A DNA stretch of 64,000 nt, from the NCBI GenBank assembly GCA_916700875.1, contig CAKAKS010000062.1:10647960-10711959 (forward strand), given 5' to 3'. The notes under the pieces were generated by a model. It made no database searches, was not told the origin of the DNA, and worked only from the letters and a program-made list of their open reading frames with translations. The position numbers were made by a program, and so were the translations under genes. Below, one piece after another: positions 56,601 through 64,000 of the stretch (its first letter is position 1; every line of letters begins with the position of its first letter). The stretch comes from Sebastes aleutianus (taxonomy: Eukaryota; Chordata; Actinopteri; Perciformes; Sebastidae).

Positions 56601-59600
56601 TTGCGTGTGCCAATTCAAGGCCAGTCCATGACACTTTCCAGGCTTTACCAGTCTTATCTGTTAGCAGCATTCACACATCTAAGCCAGATCAACTGTGGGG
56701 CAACCTTACCACCCCGCGTTAAGTTTCAATCCAAGAGTTGTTCTTTCTCAAGGACACTTGGGGAAACAATATATAGATTAGTACCTCTGGTACAGTAATA
56801 TTGGATGTACCTAAGGCCTGAGTTGAAAGGTAGGCAAGTCATCGTCAGTCATGGGATTTAGATAATGCTGCAATATGTTGTGTCTCCACACAATTTGCAT
56901 GCAGATTTTCTTTTACTTTTGTTTATTTATTTTTCAGTTGTTATTACACTGAACAAAGTCAACAACCAAAATAGAAAATATACACAAAAGGGGGTCACTA
57001 CTCTCTCTGTACAACTTTTGATCCATTCTTTTCAGACCAGCTGAGAACACAACCCATCATTTCTCTTGTATGTAGTCCATTTTCCCCAGCGTTGTTCATG
57101 GGTCCTACCTTTAGTCCTTAGATAATGAGTCAGCTTTTCCATGGAGTATATTTCCTCTACAATGTCCAGCCACTGCCCGCTCCTTGTGATGGCTTTTTTA
57201 CATGCGTATCAGGATTCAAGGATACTTCTTTTGAATAATGTCACTGGGTATCAATCCGGGCGACCCTGGGAATCTTGTAGCATAAAATCTCCTCAAGGAT
57301 CTGAATAACCCTGGCTGTCCCAGAATGTCTGTATTTTTATACATTTTTTATTTAGACCAGAAAATAAGTATGTGAGTGATCGGCATTCATCTGCCTACAC
57401 TGTCTCCAGCATTGCTGCTGTTCGCCCAGTTCTTTATTTTTTATGTGGGTTGTAATAAAAAAAAGCGGATTAAATTCTTCCATCCGAATTCTCTCCATCT
57501 TTTAGAGCTAGTGGAAGTTTGTTGTGTTCTTCACATGAAATCACTCTTCGACATAATGTTTAATGTTCAATTCTAGTTCCCATTTCAATTTTACGTATAG
57601 TGAATTTCTTCCGTTTCGTTTTTGTAAACTACTGTACAGTTAAGAAACAATCTTTGAGGGGTTTGTTTGTATGCACCTGTCAACACTTCAATCACGTCAT
57701 CTTTCTGATGAAATAAATGTTTCTATTTCTGTATCGTAGAAATATCTTGGCTATAAATATCTGAACAGGTCCCTATTGTTTGCAATCTGTTTTTAGTTAC
57801 GCACCTGTAAATTTAAAGTAAAATTAAAATGATATTTATTAGTATTTAACAATTTGAAATTGTAGAATATTTAAGGTGTTGAAAAATACCTCATATACTA
57901 TATTAAATCTATTTTCATGTTTTATATCATTGAATGAATGTCAGAGCTGTCCCAAAAGCTTATTTTGATTTCTTAATTCAATTCATTCTGTTTCTCCGTC
58001 TCCTCAGAGATGCTGCAGTTCGTCAGCAACCAGGTGGGGGACTTCCCAGACTTGTTTGAGGATCAGATGAACTCAGCAAGCTCTGTGCAGAGCGGCGGCG
58101 CCAGCGCCACTCCGCGACCTGCCGTTCAAACCCCTCAGACTCCTCAAACTCCCAAGACTCCCCAGACTCCCCAGACTCCCAAAACACCAACCCCCGCTGT
58201 CTACCAGAGCTCCACCGTTAGCCTCGTCGCCTCCCACACACTGTCTCCCCAGTCTGTGCCCCTTACTCCTCCACTCACTCCCACACAGACCCCCTCCCCC
58301 ATCACCACCGTCACCTCGGTGCAGCAGCAGGTGACCCGCAGCCCTCCGCTCCTCCAGCCGCGGCCTCAGGTGATCCAGCCCATCCAGCCTCAGCCCCAAC
58401 AGACGGTCCAGCCCACCATCCAGGTATCAACTATCACCTCCCTCACACTCAAATCCTGAGTTTGACATCTCATTTTACTCATGAATACTACTTGTAATAC
58501 TACTACTAGTTCTACGAGGGTAAGTTAGTTTTATACACTGCTATGTAGCTTATTGAAAGCAGTACTCAAGGTTACACGTTTTAAGTTCTGGATCTGTGCA
58601 TGGGTCTGGAAGGGCTGTATATAAGTGCTGCAGTGATGGACAAGTCAAGCTGTTTTCAAGGTGCCTGCTTCTCCAGCTGTGATTTTATTGTCTGTTGTGG
58701 AGACAGTGTGGATCCATTTTCTGTTATTGTGCCATCCATAGTAAAAGAAAAAGCTTCTGCTGACAGGAGAAAAATTTCAGAGTTCTGACAGACTGTAAAA
58801 TATAATATCCAGCTCAGCATCCCTATAAAAAAGCAATGCACGTCTCAGCAAAAACCGTAGTCAGCCTGACAGATATAGTTTATTGTCTTGAGTGAAATCC
58901 TAAAACAGTACATCAAAAAGGAGCAATGAACTGTCTTATGTAGCATCAAACTTTAGTGATCTCTGAGGGGAAGAATGCCCGATGAGATGAATTTATATGT
59001 TTTATTTAAACGCAGATGCACACCCAGGCGATCCCCATGCAGACCCAGAGCTTCCCGGTCCACACTCTGGTTCAGACCCACAGCCAGACGGGCATGCCCA
59101 TCCAGACCCAGGCAGCTCAGACTGTGATGATCACCACCAACGGCGGACAGTCACGTTTCATCCAGAGCCCCGTCATCTGCCACCAGAACCATGCTTCTGG
59201 TTTCCAAGGTGACTAAAGAGAGGAGGATGTTCTGTTGAACATATTAAAATAGGGCTGGGCGATAATTCAATATAATTTATCGTCTTTCAATGGAATCGTA
59301 TCGTGATAAAATCATACATCGAGATAACGTGATACACAATTACGTTGTGTAAATTGATAATAACAAGCTCATACTAACTCAAAATTCTCAGAAAATCTGA
59401 TCAATCAATCAAACTATTGTTTATTTGTGTGCATCATGCATTTAAATATAGTCAGCGTGTAGTTGGAAATATTTATTCATTTTTTTTTCTATAATTTCAC
59501 TTGAAACTGTTATGTTCATTTTGCACTAAAGTTCTTAATAGGCTTTACCATGTGGATATTTCATATAGACTATTTATTTATTGAATAACCAGAAAACATG

Positions 59601-62600
59601 CTATATCGTGATATATATCATTATCGAGATATGAAATGACCTATATTGGGATAGAAGATTTTGGCCACATCGCCCAGCCCTCTGTGTGAAAGAGTTTTCA
59701 TGAAGTGCTCAATATTAGGGTGAACACAGATTAAATGTATCATACAGTACATTATCCTGTCTTTTAATGGTAACATGTTGTTGCTGCAATAATATGGTTT
59801 ATTCTTAGGATCTGCAGTGTGCAGTCTTCCTTCATCTTGTCTCCCATTCCCAGTCCTCCAACCACAGATGCAGAGCATTATGACGTCACAGCTCCAGCCA
59901 TTGACCATTCAGCACCAGCGTGTTCTGACCCCGACCTGTCAGACCATCCAGACTCTCTCCCAAGCGCCCACCACGGTCCACACTATGCAGCAGCAGATGC
60001 AGCAAGTTCCTGTGAGTAACCTCCCTGTTGTTAGTAATCACAGTTTTTACTGGAGGGGATGATCGCACCCCTTGGTGCCTCCATGTTGGAAAATAATGCT
60101 GCAAAAGCACCTTCTTGGATGCCTCTATCGTAGATAAAACATGATGCAGTGCCCTCTAGGGTGTCCTTAAACGGAGAAAACATGATAAGGTGCCCTGTAG
60201 GGTGTCTTTAAATCGAGAAAACATGAAGCAGTGTTCTCTAGGGTGTCCTTAAATGGAGAAAACATGATAACGTACCCCTTAGGGTGCCTTTCCAGTAGAG
60301 AAAATGTGATGCAATCATTTTTTTCGCTCCTGCCCCTCAGACAGCCTGAGTCCGACACTGCATAGACATGATGATTAGCTGATATCTGGTAATAAAAGAT
60401 CAATATTTCAACAAACCTGACTGGACAATCTTACCCTAATTACTGCAAAAGATAGCTCATACGCTAATTATTTTATTCACGATGTTCCTCGCATTGACCT
60501 TTTGGGCGTCTTTTCATCAGGTTCTGGTCCAGCAGCCTCAGATCCTGAAGACAGATTCACTGGTTCTCACGACACTCAAACCAGACGGCACGCAGGTGCT
60601 GTCCACCATGGCTACGCCCATGCAGAACACAGCTCTACAAGTCCCGGTATACAGCTAGCAGAGCAGACTTTATATTTGGTTGTTTATAATTGTCACAACT
60701 TTTGGGCCCACACTGAAAACTAACGCACTGCTACTGATTCCCGTCCCCAGACGCTGATGAGCAGCAACATCCTTACCACCGTCCCTGTTATGATGGGAGG
60801 AGGAGACAAGCTGCCGATCAAGCAGCTGCAGCATGGCTCCTCGCACATGACAAACGGAGCCAGGTTGAGCATGGAGTGTATGATGGGAGGAATGATAGGC
60901 CCGGGGGGAGTGGTGAAGGAGGGCGAGAGGAGGACGACGCACAACATCATTGAGAAGAGGTACCGGTCCTCCATCAACGACAAGATCGTGGAGCTCAGAG
61001 ACCTCGTCATGGGCAATGACCAGAAGGTTAGTCCACCGGGACAGTGAAACACTAAGACATCTGAGCTTAATCTCATAAAATGTTTCAGTGTTTAATTTGG
61101 AGAAAAAAAATCTTCCCAGATGCACAAGTCAGGGGTACTGAGGAAGGCCATCGACTACATCCGATACCTGCAACAGGTCAACCACAAACTACGGCAGGAG
61201 AACTTGGCCCTTAAGATGGGTAATCCGAAGAACAGTGAGTGCTTTGCATTACTGAATATTATAAGCTGAGCCTGATCTGTAGCAACTTGAGATCTCATTG
61301 AGTCACTCTCTCTCTGTCTCAGAAACAGTGATTCTGTCTGAAGACGTGGAGCTCAAAGAGGAAATAGTGATGATGTCACCTCCAGCCTCGGACTCTGGTT
61401 CTGGTTCCCCTCACCAATTCTCTCCTTACTGTGTGGACTCGGAGCCAGGCAGCCCCTTGATGGAGCACGATCAGGTAACACAGCTTAGTTTTTAGAGTAG
61501 TAGTAGTTCATTCAGCCGATAGGAGCCTTACTGCTCCTTAACTCCTCTTGCTTCACAGTAAAAGCTTTCCATCAGTGAACATCTAGAAGGCTTTTATTGA
61601 GAGGTTTGCTCAGGAGGTGCTGACATATATTTTATCACTACGGGTAGAGACTGCTAATTTCTTGTCAAATAAAAATGTATCTAAATTTAGAAAATTATAT
61701 ATACTGTATATATAGATAGATAGAAAGATAAATCTGTCAAAGTTAACGAGACAATAAGGCGTTAACGCCACTGATTTCTTTAACGCATTAATGCAATCGA
61801 TCTTTCGGAGGTTGTACCGGGCTCAGATTTAAAGCTAGAGTGAAGACACTGGCGTCATATGTCAGTTTTAATCCAATAATAAAGATATACATACATTTGC
61901 ATTAAGCGATTAATCACGATTAACTATGGACAATCATGCGATTATTTGCGATTATTACACAGCTGTGTTGAATACTCCGTTTTAATAAGCGGGATAATGT
62001 ACAATGTACCCAGCATAATGTACGTCGGGTTCCACCCTGGATTCTTTCACAACTTCTGTTTGTGTACTTATAGGTTGTGAATGGTTATGTACATTTTATT
62101 ACTGGTCCTTGTAAAGTCATGGAAAAGTTTTGAAATTTTGTCCATGAAAATGTGTAGGAACCGTGGAATTATTCTACAGACATTGTCAGTATAATTATTC
62201 ATTATTGTGAACCTGTTCTGTCTTACCGTCTTTCAGATGAAGATCGAGCCAGACTCTCCCTCCTCGGTCGGAGTGATGGATCGTTCCCGACTGCTCCTCT
62301 GCGCCCTGACCTTCTTCTGCCTGTCCCTAAACCCGCTGCCATCTTTGTTGGGCTCTGAGTCCTCAGGGAGCCCCAGCCTCTCAGCGGGCCACGGGCCGTC
62401 TAGAACGCTCGTCTGGTTCCCGACTCACACGCAGGACTTTGGTGAGCAGGGCTGACCCCTCATGATTGAATTAGTGATGCAGCAGGATGCTTGGTTGGTT
62501 GCGAAGTATTCTAAAATGTACCCCACGTTTCATCTCTTCTCGCCCCTCTGTCCAGCATCCTGGCTGCGGTGCCTGTTGCCATGGGTGATGGTGTGGGTGC

Positions 62601-64000
62601 TGAGCGGGGTGGGAGCGGTGTGGGGCTGTGTCAGGGTGCTCCACCTGTGGGAGCCCGTCACGCTCCTTCACTCGCCAAAGTCTGTGTCGTTCTGGAGGCA
62701 TCGCAAACAGGCCGACCTGCATCTCAACAGGGTGAGTGCAGATCAGTTTAGAAGAAGTCTTTGGAATGCTATTTATATCTATTGTTCCTTGCATAACATG
62801 TTTTTGTGCTCAAGAAAGGGTGAGGTAGCATTTCCAAATATAATCACATTTCATGTGACAGTGGGGATATTGGATCCAGTTATTCTTTTTTCCAGTTTTG
62901 GACGTGCTCGGAGAATTATATCTGATGATTTCTCAGTAATTGAAGAGCACTTCGCCCAGCTTGCTTTGATTCTCACCGTTTTGATGTCTTAGTTTGTCTG
63001 TTCCCTGCATGGGCTTATTTTTAGCGCTTGTTCAAATCGTTTTCAGATCTAATGACCTTCATCACCCCCCTCATTCCTACCAGCCTTCACTGAATACTGA
63101 TTAGCTGACTATTTTCCCTGTCTCCTCTCTCTTGCAGGGAGATTACATGGCAGCGATGGCCAGTTTAGAGACCTGCCTGTCCGTCTTGACCAGAGCTCTT
63201 CCCTCAACTAGCCTGGACCTGGTCTGCTCGCTGTCCTGGAATCTGATTCGCTACGTCTTGCATCGTCCAACTCCTCTGGGTTGGCTGGTTCATCAGGTCG
63301 GGGGGAAGCATGAGGGGGAGGAGGCTAGGACTAGTGCGAAGGACGCGGCACTGGTTTACCACCGGTTGAGCCAGCTGCAGCTCACAGGTGAGAACAAAGT
63401 GGGCTGATGCTGCACACAAGCAGGACGGATACACGAGACTCAACAATCTTTTCCACCTTAATTACAACAAGTCAATATTGAACCTTACTTTCACTTTGAC
63501 ATGCTATGAAGATTTAAACACAGTGATACAGTTTCTGTTCTCTCTTTGTAGGAAAGCTGCCTCAGCGTAGCAGCCTGTGGGCGTTGTCTGTGTCTCTGAG
63601 CGCCGTCAACCTCAGCGAGAGCGCCCAAGGCAAGATGGCCCCTGCCCAGCTCACCCAGATCTATGTCACTGCAGCAACGGCCCTGCGCACCGTGCTGGGC
63701 CACCACTTCGCCTTTCTGCCTGTAAGTCTCTTACATGGTACATTTTCCGTCTAAACATCTTATCCAGTTTATCTCAATGTTATTTCAGTGATGTCTGATG
63801 TTCTTTGGATGAGTTTTCTTCCCATCATCAGCATCTTTTCCTCCGTGTCTATCGCCCAGGGTTATCTGTTGAGTTGTGCAGAGAGTGTGGCCAACCAATC
63901 AGAGACCAAGCCAATCCCCGACTGCCTGCGCTGGCTCTTCACCCCGTTGGGTAGGCAGTTCTTCCTGAGTTGTGATTGGTCGGTGAAGTCAGAGAGCAGC
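50657..64000 (+). CDS. srebf2: SREBF2 (sterol regulatory element-binding protein 2), first 13 coding exons, cut by window end
   Basis: Exons: 50657-50747, 58008-58423, 59016-59208, 59854-60011, 60521-60646, 60751-61026, 61120-61234, 61323-61474, 62237-62441, 62556-62731, 63138-63387, 63552-63721, 63860-64000+. These give 823 codons of about 1,140; the C-terminal regulatory end is missing. The acidic activation segment TLAELGDEFTLGDIDEML is at 15-33. A Thr/Pro- and Gln-rich region follows, then the bHLH-zipper (about 385-455) with the SREBP hallmark tyrosine in EKRYRSSINDK. Next come MKIEPDSP (510-517), DRSR plus TM1 (524-547), a short lumenal loop, TM2 (about 583-604) and the start of the SCAP-binding domain (FWRHRKQADLHL onward). 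It is an ER-anchored factor released by Site-1/Site-2 proteases to drive cholesterol genes. The MHKSGVLRKAIDYI context and the CCDC134 neighbour point to SREBF2 rather than SREBF1. Confidence 0.97.
50817..50957 (+). repeat. ~140-bp direct repeat, left copy (SREBF2 intron 1)
   Basis: Nearly identical to 51902-52040 (TTTAGCATTCAGAGTATTCA onward, through GTTACTTGAGTCAGATTTAT). The pair brackets a reverse-strand LINE fragment. Confidence 0.85.
50958..51901 (-). mobile_element. 5'-truncated LINE on the minus strand with tandemly repeated 3' region
   Basis: On the minus strand 51,781-51,590 reads MIALCWRKMDLPWIHVSVRE and then ERLRYITRGKAAELENVWKP, the typical C-terminal end of an L1/Tx1-like retrotransposon ORF2. 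Beyond it, 50960-51480 contains three partial tandem copies of an AATATTTTTATTGAATTTTA / CAATGAAATGTTTAGTCAG block. The reverse transcriptase core is absent, so it is a dead 3' fragment. Confidence 0.65.
51902..52040 (+). repeat. ~140-bp direct repeat, right copy
   Basis: Partner of 50817-50957, with a handful of substitutions and one single-base gap near the start. Confidence 0.85.
52492..52877. mobile_element. hAT element with 8-bp target duplication
   Basis: TAGGGATATACTGTACATCG at the left, CAGTATTGGTGCATCCCTA at the right; flanks ATTCAATC/ATCCAATC (one difference). The interior has GTATCGGCTGATACCGAGTA, shared with fragments at 12278-12395 and 56175-56345. Confidence 0.8.
52886..54159. 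other. SREBF2 intron 1, no feature recognised
   Basis: Ordinary intronic sequence between two hAT elements; open frames are short and unsupported. Confidence 0.4.
54160..54868. mobile_element. hAT element, TAGGGCTGCACAATTAA...CGTGCAGCCCTA
   Basis: Ends TAGGGCTGCACAATTAATCA and CATAATCGTGCAGCCCTA; flanks CCCTCTAG/CAGTCTAG partly match. The interior carries a CCAGCCACCAGG-GGCGAT-CAGATGT block also found at about 24588-24613. Confidence 0.7.
54869..58007. other. SREBF2 intron 1, distal part
   Basis: One truncated hAT copy (56175-56345). The rest has no recognised gene or RNA. It ends at the acceptor GTCTCCTCAG before exon 2. Confidence 0.4.
56175..56345 (+). mobile_element. Truncated copy of the 52492 hAT element
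   Basis: GATCCAACTTCTTCAGTCCC and then TAATAAGCTGTATGCCTCAC match the element at 52492; no right end. Confidence 0.6.
58008..58423 (+). CDS. srebf2: SREBF2 exon 2: end of activation domain and Thr/Pro repeat
   Basis: Starts E-MLQFVSNQVGDFPDLFEDQ (activation domain), then a run of TPQ/TPK units built from 9-base CAGACTCCC-like repeats (about 58133-58196), and a Ser/Thr/Pro/Gln-rich tail ending in TIQ. Mammalian SREBP-2 has a Ser/Gly-rich segment at this place, so the repeat is a lineage feature. Each TP is a potential proline-directed kinase site (inference). Confidence 0.93.
59250..59682. mobile_element. hAT-like element in SREBF2 intron 3
   Basis: AGGGCTGGGCGATAATTCAA at the left and CCACATCGCCCAGCCCT at the right are inverted partners; ATATCGTGATA motifs fill the interior. 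It lies between the exons at 59016 and 59854. Confidence 0.75.
60065..60320 (+). repeat. ~41-bp minisatellite in SREBF2 intron 4
   Basis: Four to five imperfect units, each with AAAACATGATGCAGTGCC and TAGGGTGTCCTTAAA motifs, spaced 41-42 bp. Confidence 0.75.
60751..61026 (+). CDS. srebf2: SREBF2 exon 6: basic region and first helix of the bHLH
   Basis: Ends with KEGERRTTHNIIEKRYRSS and the first helix (NDKIVELRDLVMGNDQK). The Tyr after EKR, in place of the Arg of other bHLH factors, is the SREBP signature that allows binding to SRE as well as E-box sites. Phase 0 at both ends; the donor AAG|gttagt is slightly weak. Confidence 0.95.
61120..61234 (+). CDS. srebf2: SREBF2 exon 7: second helix and leucine zipper
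   Basis: MHKSGVLRKAIDYIRYLQQV followed by the zipper NHKLRQENLALKM; close to the mammalian SREBP-2 sequence as known for the family. Confidence 0.95.
61733..61965 (-). mobile_element. srebf2: Fragment of the TAGGGCTGT hAT family in SREBF2 intron
   Basis: Reverse-oriented match to the family: GTTAACGAGACAATAAGGCGTTAACG and, further on, CGATTAATCACGATTAAC and GACAATCATGCGATTA. Both termini are eroded. Confidence 0.6.
62237..62441 (+). CDS. srebf2: SREBF2 exon 9: TM1 and lumenal loop with Site-1 protease motif
   Basis: MKIEPDSP is a sumoylation-type lysine with adjacent SP. DRSR then leads into TM1 (LLLCALTFFCLSLNPLPSLL), keeping the Leu-Cys Site-2 position and the Asn-Pro pair. The lumenal loop carries SRTLVW where mammals have RSVLS. 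Confidence 0.92.
62556..62731 (+). CDS. srebf2: SREBF2 exon 10: TM2 and start of the C-terminal domain
   Basis: The hydrophobic WLRCLLPWVMVWVLSGVGAV segment is TM2, followed by the family motif SVSFWRHRKQADL that opens the cytosolic SCAP-interacting domain. Phase 1 in, phase 0 out. Confidence 0.92.

Noticed and set aside
58997..59212. Alternative frame rich in His/Pro/Asp over SREBF2 exon 3
   Set aside because: Shadow of the Gln/Thr-rich true frame that joins exons 2 and 4 in phase.
60757..61047. Read-through of SREBF2 exon 6 into the intron as an alternative end
   Set aside because: The adjacent exon continues the bHLH in phase; no poly(A) signal supports the short form.
50657..64000. miR-33 hairpin within SREBF2
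   Set aside because: In mammals miR-33a lies in a later intron (16); this window stops at the 13th coding exon and no GTGCATTGTAGTTGC seed-bearing hairpin was seen.
1..64000. tRNA, rRNA or CRISPR arrays
   Set aside because: No cloverleaf with A/B boxes, no rRNA blocks; the regular repeats present are microsatellites, minisatellites and transposons without spacer structure.

Overview
This is a stretch of vertebrate nuclear DNA, almost certainly from a ray-finned (teleost) fish. Three intron-containing genes lie on the + strand in the order MEI1, CCDC134, SREBF2, the same order as on human chromosome 22q13. The coding sequences are fish-like divergent orthologues, and the introns are packed with short hAT-type and MITE-like DNA transposons of the kind common in teleosts. 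The species cannot be named from the sequence alone. There is nothing prokaryotic or CRISPR-like here.

Region by region: 1-28,000 holds the 3' half of MEI1 (11 coding exons, about 546 codons, stop at 27,992); its N-terminal half lies upstream of the window. 28,000-31,860 is intergenic, mostly repeats. A candidate non-coding first exon of CCDC134 ends near 32,271, and its six coding exons run from 36,223 to 42,986, encoding exactly 229 residues. 44,870-46,015 is an AT-rich minisatellite bounded by inverted repeats. 46,285-48,255 is a single-exon GIMAP/AIG1-type GTPase with an unusual glycine/alanine-rich hydrophobic tail; it sits between CCDC134 and SREBF2. 50,250-64,000 holds the promoter and first 13 coding exons of SREBF2 (823 codons), cut by the window end.

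The genes are neighbours rather than a pathway. MEI1 acts in meiotic double-strand-break formation, CCDC134 is a secretory-pathway protein, SREBF2 is the membrane-bound transcription factor of cholesterol synthesis, and GIMAP-family GTPases are generally linked to immune cells. SREBF2 carries an SRE-like site followed 18 bp later by an inverted CCAAT box, consistent with feedback on its own promoter.

Most notable observations: (1) the GIMAP GTPase joined to a tail of about 265 Gly/Ala-rich residues; (2) a tandem duplication in MEI1 that copied part of an exon and was followed by an internal deletion, leaving a broken pseudo-exon; (3) a minor-spliceosome (U12-type) intron in CCDC134; (4) a LINE fragment flanked by about 140-bp direct repeats; (5) a coding 16-serine microsatellite in MEI1; (6) a non-canonical Site-1 protease motif in SREBF2.
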